Positions 1 to 10,729 of a stretch of 64,000 nt of DNA are shown in pieces. A model generated the notes under the pieces. The model was not told the origin of the DNA. It saw nothing but the letters and a program-made list of their open reading frames with translations, and searched no databases. Origin of the DNA: Nemertoderma westbladi. Taxonomy: Eukaryota > Xenacoelomorpha > Nemertodermatida > Nemertodermatidae. Both the position numbers and the translations under genes were made by a program. The stretch lies in the NCBI GenBank assembly GCA_032718475.1, contig JAUCBJ010007787.1:19860-83859 (forward strand). Reading direction: 5' to 3'. Position 1 is the first letter of the stretch, and every line of letters starts with the position of its first letter.

Positions 1-1427
1 TTCCCCTTTTAACATCCGGTTGCAAACATTCAATAATGGTCTGTTTAGCACTCCGGTTTTCCATACCTCCGCTGGGATTTCATCTAATCCACTCGCTTTA
101 TTATTGGACATGCTTTTAATGCTTCTTTGGAGTTCGGCAGGTGTGAAGTCCCCTGTTTCTATAGGTAGTGTCTTGTCATATATTTTCCTTGTAGGGCTGA
201 CCTCGATGTTTGGTGGCTGCCCAAGCAAGTTGCTGAAGTGATTTTTCCACTTCCCAACACGTTCTTCAGGACTATCGGCTTTGAGGCGCCCCTTTGCACA
301 ACTTTTCCGACCAGATACCTCATTTACAGTTTGCCAGGTAAGTCTTGATTGTTGCTGTATGTGAGCAGTTGTAATTGCTTCAGTTTTATCCTGTATGTAC
401 TTTTCCTGGCTGATGTTGTAGGCCAATTTAAGATCGTCCTTAGCTTTCTCAACCTTGTTAATGTTTTCGGTTGTTGGTTGTTCGGTTTTAACTTTGTAGG
501 CTATCTTAAGATCTTCTCTCTTACAAGTAACCTCAGAGTTTTGCCATGGCACATATTGTTTTCGTTTGGGTTTCTGGGGGATATGCCTCTTAGCTGATTC
601 CTTGTGGGCTGTTATTATATTCTGGTATATTGAATTGGTGGATTGGTCTTCATCCATTGACTGAAGTGCTTCAAAGCGGTTTTGAACTTCTACTGTATAA
701 GCATCCTTTACAGCATTGTCAGTTCTGAGTTTTTCCCAGTCATATTTGATTTGCTTGCTTGTCCTGGGTTTGCTGGCTCTCAAACTGAGTCTGATCTCTG
801 CAGTCACAATTCTGTGGTCCGAACCAATTAGGTTGAACGAGCTGTATGCCTCGCAGTTGATCATGCTGTTTCTCCACTTTTTGTTTATGAGGATGTAATC
901 CAGTTGTGCTTTGGTTCCATTAGGGTATTGAAAGGTCCATAGCTTCCCCTTACTCTTTTCGAATGTGTTGTTTGTTGGTATCAATTCACATTCTTCCATT
1001 AGGTCTAAAAGTAAGTACCCATTTCTGTTAGAACTGGTGTTATAGGTGTAACCCTTGATGTCTTCTGGGCCAATTTGCGCATTCAGGTCACCAGCAATGA
1101 CTTTAACATTGTGTTTCGGGATGTCCTTTAATAAGTCCAGTCAGTTCTTCATAAAACTTGACTGCTTGTTCTGGCTCTGATGCAATGGTTGGACTGTAGC
1201 AACATATAACTGTTGTCTTGGGATTCCCATCAAATGTTGCGATCATAACCCTGGAATTTATAGATTCGATGTTGTTTAGGGTCTTAAGTGCAAATGGGCT
1301 TATTAGTATTCCTACTCCACCAATTGATGCATTGGCCGAGTTTCTTACTGCTGAGCTTGTTACTAACGTCCATCCATTTCCAATGTCATTGTACTTCATG
1401 GCAGTGTCTTTTTACATTTCAACAGGT
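1..1427 (-). mobile_element. Non-LTR retrotransposon (LINE) fragment: endonuclease domain and start of RT, degenerate
   Basis: Read on the minus strand this encodes an APE-type endonuclease followed by the linker and the start of a reverse transcriptase, cut by the window edge. Visible motifs are GGVGILIS, the catalytic AGDLNAQIG (about 1065-1095), QLDYIL, and GSDHRIV (about 800-825), the usual end of the endonuclease. A lysine-rich linker then leads to NKASGLDEIPAEVW, the RT entry motif (about 65-100). A frameshift near 1103 breaks the endonuclease just before AGDLNA, and an in-frame stop precedes the first Met, so this copy is dead. The architecture resembles RTE-like elements often annotated as craniofacial development protein 2-like; the clade call is inference. 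It is related to the LINEs at 14.8, 18.1 and 31.7 kb but is a different family (RT entry NKASGLDEIPAEV against NRASGVDGVPPEV). Confidence 0.9.
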
Positions 1428-1494
1428 TGGTAAATAAATTAATTATTAAATTATTAGTAAATATTATAAATATATTATTTATTATTATATAAAT

Positions 1495-1519
1495 GGGGGG
1501 GGGGGGGGGGGGGTGGGGG
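1495..1519. repeat. Poly(G) tract
   Basis: A run of 19 G, one T, then 5 G. It follows an AT-rich stretch (1431-1494) at the 5' boundary of the neighbouring LINE fragment. It is one of at least seven G or C homopolymers of 17-30 nt in the first 29 kb. Confidence 0.95.
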
Positions 1520-2190
1520 TATTATAAATGTTTGGATCTTTTTAATACAGTTGAACAAAGGAAAAGATGGTGTATCCATGGAAACGCCCAACCCAAGCGA
1601 TCTCCTTTAATTTGCACTGATTCACCCCGCTCCTCATGGTTCAACCCTCCCTGCTCTCCCCGGGAATTATACAGGTTCCACAACTCGCATTAAGTGTCAT
1701 ATCATTGTTGGTGGAGTAAGTTTGGCATCAATCATTGCAAATTTATATTATAAGAATTTCCACAAGTAAATAAATAGTGAAATGAACCTTGTACTACGAA
1801 TGAGTTATATACCGGTAGGCCTAACTGTATTTGACAATATGAGTTCAATAACACAAGAATTTGTGTAAACGATACGCAACGCCGACAACTATTATAAACG
1901 CAATTTATGATAATTATGATTTAAAGGAAAGGAACAGGTTACAGTGGAACGTTATTCTAATAAAAATAATAACGAGCGACATGAGTAGAGGTTACAGGTT
2001 CATGTTTATTCGTTGTCAGCTATCGGCGTAGCGTTTACACAACATGATAATTATTATTTAATAAAATTCAAACTCTTCCATATTTTTGTTCGCTACATTG
2101 ATGTTTAAGTCAAACAAATTTAACCAAAATGAAATATATTTAAATATTGATATTGGAAGTTATTTCTAACTGTAAAGGGAGCGGTGGGGT
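1520..2190. other. Non-coding interval
   Basis: No exon or RNA gene is supported. Near 1925-1965 a short stretch containing AACAGGTTACAGTGG resembles the core of the MITE-A family described at 22912-23150, as a weak, diverged fragment. The rest is AT-rich unique-looking sequence. Confidence 0.5.
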
Positions 2191-2214
2191 GGGGGGGGGG
2201 GGGGATGTCGGGGT

Positions 2215-2247
<33 letters not shown>

Positions 2248-2250
2248 CGG
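2191..2250. repeat. Two long poly(G) tracts
   Basis: Runs of 14 G (2191-2204) and 30 G (2217-2246) separated by a short mixed spacer. The second is the longest homopolymer in the window and lies immediately upstream of a diverged MITE-A copy, the same relation as the poly(G) at 28689-28710. The G-rich strand could form G-quadruplexes. Confidence 0.95.
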
Positions 2251-2261
2251 GGTGCTTGCCT

Positions 2262-2405
2262 AAAATCCCTTCCAAGAGAATTAATGTATTGCCGTGGTGG
2301 ATTAACTAATTATCAATTGAGAGAAAGGAGCAGGTTACAGTGGAACATTATTTAATTAAAACAATAAACTGGAATTAATATCACAGTTTACAGTTATATT
2401 TTTGG
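2262..2405 (+). mobile_element. Diverged MITE-A copy
   Basis: It aligns by eye to the copies at 22912 and 28689. Shared blocks are AAATCCC, GAATTAAT, the core GGAGCAGGTTACAGTGG, and ACAATAAAC followed by CAGTTTACAGTT. It is the most diverged of the clear copies and ends about 110 bp upstream of the acetyltransferase start codon, so it may overlap that gene's promoter or 5' UTR. Confidence 0.7.
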
Positions 2406-2516
2406 CTTTCAAAGTTTAATTTCAAATTGAGAGCCACAGAGAGCCCTCCCTCCCACAGAGATCCCTCCCTCCCTCCCACCTTATCGTACATTTATATATA
2501 CAAAATATCCCTCATC

Positions 2517-3551
2517 ATGTCAGAGATTCAACTGCGGAAAGCGACGTTGGACGATGTAGAAGATATTATGGTAAACATTAAGGAATCCTTTATGGTAGAA
2601 GAACCCATGAGCCGCAATTTAGGTTGGTTTAAAAGTACAAATGATAAAGTACATGTGTGACTAAGGCTCTCCGCTATAATTATATTAGTATATATTTGTT
2701 TTTCGGTTGAACCCTGGACTGGGGGTCAATAACATTGGCATCTTATCGTCAATCGTTTTCAACTGTAAGTTAATCGTCCCGAAAGAAAAAGGTACACCGA
2801 GAACCGCGGTTTATATTTTAATTGTAGTTAAGACATGTAATAATTGGAATAATATGCGTTACAGAAAAAAATACGCGACTCTTAATTATTAATGATATAA
2901 TAATTAATAATAATTATTAGTGATTTTAAGTCAACGGACGCATTATTGGTGAAAGAAAGGGTTTCGATTAAATATTAAAACAAACAACTAAATATTATAT
3001 ACATTTATATTAAAGGCGTTACGATAGATACTTGGGACGAAGAAAGAGTTACGGCAAGAAAGTTGACTGTTGAGTTGGTATCCAGTGGCATTTCCGTTGT
3101 TGCCAAGGATACGAATAACGGACGATTAGTTGGTTTCCGTTTAACTTCTCTAGAGACCGATACCTTAACCGACACAAATACCGACAAACCGTCGCCAAAA
3201 TTAGGCGTAATTTATGAATTCCTTAAAGAAGTTCGCGGAAACACAAACTATTTCGATAAGTTCGGAGTCGAGAGAATCGCGTCGCTGAAAATGTTAAACG
3301 TGATCCCGGCGTATGGGGGTCGAGGAGTGGCGGGTAGGATGGTGATCGCGTCGTTGGAACTCGCGAGAGGTATCGGTTGTCGGCTGGCTATATCGGAAGC
3401 GACAGGTCTGGGATCCCAGAGGGTCTACACCAAGTTGGGGTTCGAGGTTCTTAATGAGGTCAACTACACTGACTATAAGAAGGATGGCAACGTCGTGTTT
3501 GATGATACAGCACCCCATGTCAGCTGTAAACTAATGGTTAAACGATTGTAG
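2517..3551 (+). CDS. GNAT-family N-acetyltransferase, arylalkylamine/dopamine N-acetyltransferase-like, two exons
   Basis: I read exon 1 as 2517-2634 and exon 2 as 3016-3551 (217 residues). The intron 2635-3015 runs from a GTACAA donor to a TTAAAG acceptor; this pair keeps the frame, joining ...NLGWFK to S-VTIDTWDEERV. The donor at 2649 would need a later acceptor. The length matches insect-type AANATs (about 210-220 residues). Family features: N-terminal IQLRKATLDDVEDI; EEPMSRNLGW; the acetyl-CoA loop AYGGRGVAGRM, where the first Arg of the usual R-x-x-G-x-A is Gly; and EATGLGSQRVYTKLGFE with YTDYK near the end. The family transfers acetyl from acetyl-CoA to amines such as dopamine, serotonin or octopamine; the substrate here is unknown. 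The frame is open, so it is probably a working gene. The pyrimidine-rich stretch at 2445-2480 is likely 5' UTR. Confidence 0.88.
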
Positions 3552-3871
3552 CGACACAAGCTTTTGTATTCAATTATCACCAGGTGTAATTTCCTTAAAT
3601 TAATACTTAATAATCTAATAATATATGCTACAGTTAGTTCGTATTATAATATTAATAATTTATCGTAATAATTGCGTGCATTAAACGATATTGGGAATTG
3701 GGGTCAAGTAAGTGTTTGGATAGTGATGAGTGACAGCCAAGATAGATGAGCCATTGGGTTGCTTCTGGTTATTAGTGTGCCAAGAGAGATAATCCTTCTC
3801 GACACAGAAGTATATTGTAAATAGTCCTTAGTCACTAAATAGTCACAAATAGTTCACTTGCTTCTATTAAG
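3552..3871. other. 3' flank of the acetyltransferase gene
   Basis: AT-rich sequence, probably including the gene's 3' UTR, then a short stretch with repeated AGTCACTAAATAGTCACAAATAGT before the LINE remnant. There is no coding evidence. Confidence 0.5.
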
Positions 3872-5060
3872 TCGGAAATTATTATGTACGCAGATGACAC
3901 TGTAATTTTGTATTCCCATAAAAATCCTGATACCGCTGCGAAGGTCCTAGAAAACGATATAAAATGTTTAAATTCTTTTTTTGCACGACATAAACTTATG
4001 CTAAACCCATCCAAAACCGAATTCCTACTTTTATCCCCGATAACGCGTCTATTGCACTGGACCTACGTTGTAAAGAAATTGTTTCACAGGAAACATTTGT
4101 CAAATATTTAGGAATTTTTATAGACAACCAATTATCTTGGCAAAAACACACAGACTATACGAAACATAAAATGAGCTTAGCAATATCAAATATGCGACGA
4201 ATAAAAGGATAATTGCCTCACTCAACAAAACTAAAAATTTACAAAAATACTGTCCTTCCTCAACATGATTATGGATGTCAATTTCTTTTATATATTCACA
4301 ACACGCACGGAATGAAAATTATACTGTATGGACTTGAAAAAATTCAAATCTTTGGCCCGCGGTGTATTTTTGGAGGGAAACCACAGGATGTATCGGGCAC
4401 TGATATAAGAAAAATTCCTAAATCTTCGTTATTATCTGCCCGCCGCGAATATTTCGGCCTTATTTTCTTTTATCATTATATATATATGTTTAAATTATCA
4501 CTACCTTTTCTCAAAATTTCGCTGCCTCACTTAAATAGTAAATACTTTTCGTTTGAATAATCATACCATCAAAATAGTACAACCGAGAACTAGAAATAAA
4601 TACGGACATCAGAGTTTCATAATATTATCACTAATCAAACTTTGGAACAATGTACCCCACAAAAATTATCATATCAACTCATTTAAATCAAAATTAAGCG
4701 AAATAAAATTAACACGATACGCGCGCGAAGAGGTGACGCAGCTGGTCCTACATTTTAAAATTAATATGTTGTGCTACTGTTTACTAATATCCATAGTTTG
4801 TAAGCTAATTTCCATTATATTAGGTTTATCGTAGGTGTCTGAGTAGGCCCTACCTGTATTTGTTTGTACTGTATATTTCCTAGGTATTTTAAGGTAGACT
4901 GTATTTTGATGTCGACTGCGGCCTGGCAGCTGTTCCCCCTGACGCTTATTCATAACCATCAGCTAGGGTTGCTGTCTTCCTGGGCTGCCTCGTGCAATTA
5001 TATTTTATAATCCGCGAGTTGAAGAAGAAAATAAGATATTATTATTATTATTATATTTAA
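3872..5060 (+). mobile_element. 5'-truncated CR1/L2/Jockey-like LINE remnant with (ATT)n tail
   Basis: A decayed RT C-terminal half. It opens at the catalytic motif (MYADDTVIL, 3884-3910), then LNPSKTEFLL, then after a frameshift FVKYLGIFIDNQLSW (about 4098-4140). In further frames come LPHSTKLKIYKNTVLPQHDYG and the terminal signature of this clade, RNKYGHQSF...LWNNVP...NSFKSKL (about 4590-4700). At least three frameshifts and a stop (TAA near 4210) break it. The probable 3' UTR runs to an (ATT)n tract at about 5036-5055. YADD and the KLWNNVP-type end separate it from the FADD-type LINEs elsewhere in the window. Confidence 0.82.
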
Positions 5061-5304
5061 TTAAGTAATAATATAAAATAATATGATAAATAATAATAAA
5101 ATTACTTCCTTTAGTTAACCAAATGATACCGGCACCAATAAAGCACGAAATAAATATAATTGAGTAATAAATTGTTATGTTATATATCGCAATAGTGATT
5201 ACTGTTTATGCAATATTACGAATGTTCGGTCATAAGGGAAAATAGCAAAATGTTTTTTAAGTAACTTTATTCCACGAAATTGCCTTTTCTACCCCAATTG
5301 GAGA
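5061..5304. other. AT-rich non-coding interval
   Basis: AT-rich sequence between the LINE tail and a MITE-A fragment. Nothing recognisable. Confidence 0.5.
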
Positions 5305-5391
5305 CAGGGGGATATACTGGACACAAATCCAATCTCAGCGAATTAATATCCCGCCTCAATGTTAAATTATCAATTTTGGGAAAGGAGCAGG
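5305..5391 (+). mobile_element. Truncated MITE-A copy (left end)
   Basis: It begins with the degraded terminal region GGGGGATATACTGGACACAA, followed by GCGAATTAATATCCCGCCTC and AAATTATCAATTTTGGG. It stops abruptly after GGAGCAGG, inside the family core, and unrelated sequence follows. Similarity to the copy at 22912 is high. Confidence 0.8.
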
Positions 5392-6353
5392 CATAGCCTC
5401 GTTTAACTTTGCCACTAGGCGGCACAAGTGCCGCCCAGTCACAGCCAGCGTGCCTTCCTAATATATTATATCTGGACTAGCCTCAGCCAGCGACCAATCT
5501 AATATGTATCAATCCCAGTAAACCTACATAAACTTCTAAAGGAATAAGTGATTGACAGCACAGAGACTTCAATGGGTGATAGCCATAGTACAGTAGTAGT
5601 AGTTGTAGTAGTGGAGGGATGAGTCAGTGTCCAACCCAATGCGACCTTTACTAATGTTAGTAAAGGTCGCGCCTTTGGTCCAATCATTGTGTAGATGTCT
5701 ATAGATTCCTGATAGGCTTACTGCAGTTAATTGGTGCCTCAGATGGATATTGGATAGTTCCAACTTCCAAGGCTGCTTGCTATCACCATACTTACCTGTC
5801 TGACACCTTTAACCCCCTACCCCTGTTAAGAGTAGTCAGTTTTCAGTATATGTTACTATTAGTATTCAGGAGAGATTTAGAAGTTTATTAGTCATTATAA
5901 ACTACCCCGAGACGGCAGGGCTTACATTGCATCATTGCTTTATTATGTAATGTAAAAAGGGGGTGTTTGCAGACTATCTACCAGGCCAGCGTGTGGTTGC
6001 CTTCTATTCCCTATAAGGTTCGTGGAGTGTGTGGGGAACAATAAAATTACCGGTCCGGCCGGGACCAAAAAAAACATTTAGTTAAATGGCATGACAGTTG
6101 GCTGGGGTTCGTAGGCTACTGAAGAATGAATCCCATAACTATAGTTTATATACCAAAATGCAATCAATATAAAAGGTGTTAACAGATTACCGAACAAACT
6201 GCACATTACCTCAACGGGCAGACAGGCAAACGAGCTGTAATCAGTTTGACCCTTGCAACAATAGAGTAACACGAACTTCAACCATCCTAACATAGGCTAT
6301 TATTAGCTACAACATTCAAAGCAATAATGTCACAAAGCCAAGCCTTGAATACA
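5392..6353. other. Non-coding interval with small hairpins
   Basis: No exon recognised. It contains a perfect 8-bp palindromic stem GGCGGCAC-AA-GTGCCGCC (5418-5435) and the stronger hairpin at 5641-5670. Short TAG/GTA microsatellite blocks lie near 5590-5612. Short open frames here have no recognisable domain. Confidence 0.5.
5641..5670. repeat. Perfect 13-bp inverted repeat (hairpin)
   Basis: GCGACCTTTACTA and its exact reverse complement TAGTAAAGGTCGC flank a 4-nt loop, ATGT. It is probably the centre of a small foldback sequence; no transcription evidence is visible. Confidence 0.9.
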
Positions 6354-6370
6354 CCCCCCCCCCCCCCCCC
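6354..6370. repeat. Poly(C) tract
   Basis: 17 consecutive C. Unlike the poly(C) tracts at 23128 and 24301, it is not next to a recognisable MITE-A copy. Confidence 0.95.
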
Positions 6371-6544
6371 TCTCCCGAAAGGAATCCTCCAATCAAAACT
6401 TACAAAAGCAATAATAGCCACATATTATCCTACAACTTTACAGAAGCCAATCGTGTTTACATATCCAATATAGCGGCTAAGTACGCCCACCCCAAGCAAT
6501 ACCCGAGTCCGCCCCAATCGAGGTATAAAGGTACATACCAATAA
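6371..6544. other. Non-coding interval
   Basis: A-rich sequence with no recognisable feature; it may be the decayed edge of the degenerate tandem repeat that follows. Confidence 0.4.
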
Positions 6545-6945
6545 TAACCGAGCTAAAAATAAACCCAATAATCAACTCGCGGCCCACCAATAAAAATCAT
6601 AACCCAATAGATGTCGTCACAGCCAATAACCAAGTACGCACACCAACAAAATCAATACAGAACAAGCCCTAAGCCGAAAATAATCACCCAACAAATAGAT
6701 CAACATTATAGATTGTACGCCGAAAAATAATACACTAAATAAATAATTAAAGACATAAATAAATTATATGCCGAAATAATACACCGCATAGATTACATAG
6801 GATAAATTGCAAGCTAAAAATAGTACACCAAATAGATAGGACACAAAGCAAATCACGTGTCAAAAATAACGCATTAAATAAATAATTAAAGACATAAATA
6901 AATTGTATGCCGAAATAATACACCGCATAGATTACACGTTGTGGG
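6545..6945 (+). repeat. Degenerate ~46-bp tandem repeat
   Basis: A module of the form GCCGAAAATAATACACCAAA recurs near 6673, 6720, 6769, 6813, 6859 and 6909, with spacings of about 44-50 bp. More decayed copies lie upstream from about 6550. A higher-order duplication is also visible: the stretch with TTAAAGACATAAATAAATT appears twice, about 135-140 bp apart. Sequence from 6797 to about 6895 recurs at 22140-22240, joined to a piece of the 545-bp array. Confidence 0.7.
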
Positions 6946-7507
6946 GTCTTCGAGCAGCACGTGTTCAAATGTTCAATGACTGAGCAGCGACTAATTAACA
7001 AATTTATGAGAGATTCATTGACCAGCTACCGACAGACCAATATTGTGACATATATTTTAGTTTAATGTTTGATTCAATTAGAGGCACAAATTAAAAAGGC
7101 TACAAATATATAGGGGTGAATAATTAAATTAATCACCCATTAAAAGGTAGCCAAATAAAAGTTGCAATCTATATAAATTTTTAAATTCAGTAGTGTGCGT
7201 GTGTTGTGTATTGATTCCGTAGATTTCATGTTGAAATAGCGTTCATTAATTTAATTTCTATTTAATGATTCATGCATACTAATACACACATTAAATTAGT
7301 TCGCGTGTGTTAAGTGTGTAAGATTTGATTGTTTCGTCACGAAACCATTAGGGCACAGAAACTGACGGATTCTTCGCGAATTTCGCAAACGTCGCAAACT
7401 TCGGGAATTTGTTCAACAATTTTGACTCCTTAAGGAAAAGGGTCCCGAATGAGTTTTTTAACCTTTATTTTTTGTGATTTTGAGTGCTTTTTTTATATTA
7501 GTGAATA
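6946..7507. other. Non-coding interval
   Basis: AT-rich. It holds a small hairpin GTTTCG-TCA-CGAAAC near 7330 and a TTCGCGAATTTCGCAAACG block near 7370. No gene recognised. Confidence 0.45.
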
Positions 7508-7715
7508 TTCTAGAACCTTAGTAGATTTTTAATGGTATATAGCTAGTATTTTTTACTAGCTAGTAATTTTTGGAAATTATTTTGGCCATTAATATATTCT
7601 TCAACAGTTTAACCTGAAATATCATGGACTTTCACATTTTTTATAATTTCAAAAAATACTAGCTAGCAAAAAAACACTAGCTATCATAAAAAACATATCT
7701 ACTAATGTTGTAGAA
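7508..7715. repeat. Long imperfect inverted repeat (foldback, ~72-bp arms)
   Basis: The left arm (7508-7580) and right arm (7643-7715) are imperfect reverse complements sharing TAGTAGAT, ATAGCTAGT, CTAGCTAGTA and GAAATTAT in the same order. A loop of about 60 bp separates them. It may be a small non-autonomous foldback element; no clear target duplication was found. Confidence 0.75.
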
Positions 7716-7825
7716 CTTTCACCAATACCAAAAAAATTAAAAAACTCTAAAAAAGGATTGGTGAAAAATGGCTGGGGTGTCGACAGGGCGAAGTAGGGAC
7801 CGTGTTGCTTAACCCCTTAGAGCCT

Positions 7826-7880
7826 ATGACGTCCACTGCACGTCACCATGGACAGCACGATGACGTGCAGTGGACGTCAT
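7826..7880. repeat. Perfect 20-bp inverted repeat (hairpin)
   Basis: The arms ATGACGTCCACTGCACGTCA (7826-7845) and its exact reverse complement (7861-7880) flank a 15-nt loop. Each arm contains ACGT cores, including TGACGTG/TGACGTC-like words similar to CRE/bZIP half-sites. It stands about 180 bp left of the 142-bp array. Function unknown. Confidence 0.92.
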
Positions 7881-8061
7881 GCTGGAATACATGTTTTATT
7901 GGAAGGCTCTTGGAGTAGGTATACTGGTGGATAGTATTAATGACATTTATTGCTCTTCGTGGTAAAAAATCCATTCTGTACTGTAGATAGGCTGTATTGT
8001 AGACTGTATTATTAGTGTTAGGTACAGTATATGGCGTAATGCCAACCACAGTACAGTAGTT

Positions 8062-8870
8062 CAGACTGACAGAGAGACCGACAGACAGACAGACTAGATT
8101 TATGTAAACGTGTAAACTGACATCAGAAATGAAATCAGCAACCCTTAAAACCCCCATAGCGAGAATGTTAGTTAATTTGAATTATCTTTTATGTTTTGAC
8201 AGACTGACTGACAGAATGACCGACAGACAGACAGACTTGATTTATGTAAACGTGTAAACTGACATCATAAATGAAATCAGCAACCCTTAAAACCCCCATA
8301 GCGAGAATGTTAGTTAATTTGAATTATCTTTTATGTTTTGACAGACTGACTGACAGAATGACCGACAGACAGACAGACTAGATTTATGTAAACGTGTAAA
8401 CTGACATCAGAAATGAAATCAGCAACCCTTAAAAACCCCATAGCGAGAATGTTAGTTAATTTGAATTATCTTTTATGTTTTGACAGACTGACTGACAGAA
8501 TGACCGACAGACAGACAGACTAGATTTTTTTAAACGTGAAAACTGACATCTGAAATAAAATTAGAACCCATTAAAACCCCCATAACGAGAATGTTAGTTA
8601 GTTTGTATTCTTTTTTAAGTTTTGACAGACTGACTGATTGACAGAAAGACCGACAAACAGACAGTCTAGATTTATGTAAACCTGAAAACTGACATCAGAA
8701 ATGAAATCAGCACCCCTTAAAACCCCCATAGCGAGAATGTTAGTTAATTTGAATTTTCTTTTATGTTTTGACAGACTGACTAGATTTATGTAAACGTGAA
8801 AACTGACATCAGAAATGTAATCAGCACTCCTTAAAACCCCCATAGTGAGAATGTTAGCGACAAGTTTTAA
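8062..8870 (+). repeat. 142-bp tandem array with embedded GACA-rich stretch
   Basis: About six units. Start-to-start distances of the marker GAGAATGTTAG are 142, 142, 142, 146 and 114 bp. Each unit has a (GACA/GACT)-rich stretch, then CTAGATTTATGTAAACGTG, a GACATCAGAAATGAAATCAG block and CCTTAAAACCCCCATAGCGA. The last spacing is short because most of the GACA-rich stretch is missing. Minus-strand open frames here only translate the repeat. A reversed, diverged relative lies at 13710-13772. Confidence 0.92.
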
Positions 8871-9147
8871 TTATTAACCATATTTCGTAAGATATATTTT
8901 AAAACATTTATTTATTAATAATGCAATAACTGAATAACCAGATAACGGAACGACAAACCGAATTGAAACTTTTAATTACTAATAATAATTGTGGTGAGAG
9001 GTGATGGAAATCAAGGATATATGTTGTTATGTTATGGAGCACGCGTTGGTAGGCACAGGCAATGAATTGATGTCTGTTGAGATGTATTGAAGGAGCACTA
9101 TTCCTTCTTTAGTAATAATATTAATGTCAATGAATAACTGATACCTA
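8871..9147. other. Non-coding interval
   Basis: AT-rich unique-looking sequence between two arrays. No feature recognised. Confidence 0.4.
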
Positions 9148-10674
9148 AACACACACACACCCCCCGTCAGCCAGTTCTATGGAGAGTGAGTGAATGGATA
9201 GGGAATTAATGCTATCCTACCAGCATAGCAGCAGTCTGTCTCTAACAGGCCAGGACATTCTCAGCGTTGCTAAGACACGGGAAGGAATTACTCCGTATTG
9301 ACTGTCATTAGGCGGTTAGAGCCTGCGTGTGAATTAATTGATAAAAATGGAATTTTAATTGTAAATCATTAAATAACTGTAAAACTTGACATTAATCTCG
9401 AGTATAAAGTAAAGACTTTGATAGAATGGGACACGGCGAATCTACCCATGTTAATTTTATACCAGATGGGATAAATGTTACCCCCCTAAATAATTAATTA
9501 CCGATAGAAGAATCGAAATAATTCGATTCAACCATACAATTTAGCTGAAGATATAAATTTAGATTATGGCTTCCGACATTTATGGCTTCCGACACACACA
9601 CTGACACACACACACACACAGACTTTTGAAAAACGGCCATAGTATAATTATATCAGTTCGCTGATGGCTCGCCATACGTGTCTCGCCCCACAAACACACA
9701 CACACCTCCTCGTCAGCCAGTTCTATGGAGAGTGAGTGAATGGATAGGGAATTAATTCTATCCTACCAGCAGCAGTCTGCCTCTAACAAGCCAGGACATT
9801 CTCAGCGTTGCTAAGACACGGGAAGGAATTACTCCGTATTGACTGTCATTAGGCAGTAGAGCCTGCGTGTGAATTAATTGTTAAAATGCAATTTTAATTG
9901 TAAATCAATAAATAACTGTAAAACTTGACATTAATCTCGAGTATAAAGTAAAGACTTTGATAGAATGGGACACGGCGAATCTACCCATGTTAATTTTATA
10001 CCAGATGGGATAAATGTTACCCCCCTAAATAATTAATTACCGATAGAAGAATCGAAATAATTCGATTCAACCATACAATTTAGCTGAAGATATAAATTTA
10101 GATTATGGCTTCCGACATTTATGGCTTCCGACACACACACTGACACACACTCACACACACACACAGACTTTTGAAAAACGGCCATAGTATAATTATATCA
10201 GTTCGCTGATGGCTCGCCATACGTGTCTCGCCCCACAAACACACACACACCTCCTCGTCAGCCAGTTCTATGGAGAGTGAGTGAATGGATAGGGAATTAA
10301 TTCTATCCTACCAGCAGCAGTCTGCCTCTAACAAGCCAGGACATTCTCAGCGTTGCTAAGACACGGGAAGGAATTACTCCGTATTGACTGTCATTAGGCA
10401 GTAGAGCCTGCGTGTGAATTAATTGTTAAAATGCAATTTTAATTGTAAATCAATAAATAACTATAAAACTTGACATTAATCTCGAGTATAAAGTAAAGAC
10501 TTTGATAGAATGGGACACGGCGAATCTACCCATGTTAATTTTATACCAGATGGGATAAATGTTACCCCCCTAAATAATTAATTACCGATAGAAGAATCGA
10601 AATAATTCGATTCAACCATACAATTTAACTGAAGATATTAACTTCGATTATGGCTTCCGACATTTATGGCTACC

Positions 10675-10728
<54 letters not shown>
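9148..10728 (+). repeat. ~545-bp tandem repeat (about 2.9 copies) with internal CA microsatellites
   Basis: The marker GTCAGCCAGTTCTATGGAGA occurs near 9167, 9713 and 10258, giving a period of 545-546 bp. Units 2 and 3 are nearly identical; unit 1 differs more. Each unit contains two CA-rich tracts and the block GCTTCCGACATTTATGGCT. The array ends in a pure (AC)n run at 10675-10728, and its last unit lacks the GATGGCTCGCCATACGTG segment. That segment reappears alone at about 22070-22140. Confidence 0.93.

Positions 10729-10729
<1 letters not shown>

Noticed and set aside
2649-2650. Alternative splice donor (AAA|GTACAT) for the acetyltransferase
   Set aside because: With the acceptor at 3014-3015 it breaks the frame; the donor at 2635 preserves it.
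8598-8843. Minus-strand ORFs in the 142-bp array (also 7843-8157)
   Set aside because: Translations of the array; both proteins share the repeat-derived MGVLR...DFISDVS segment.
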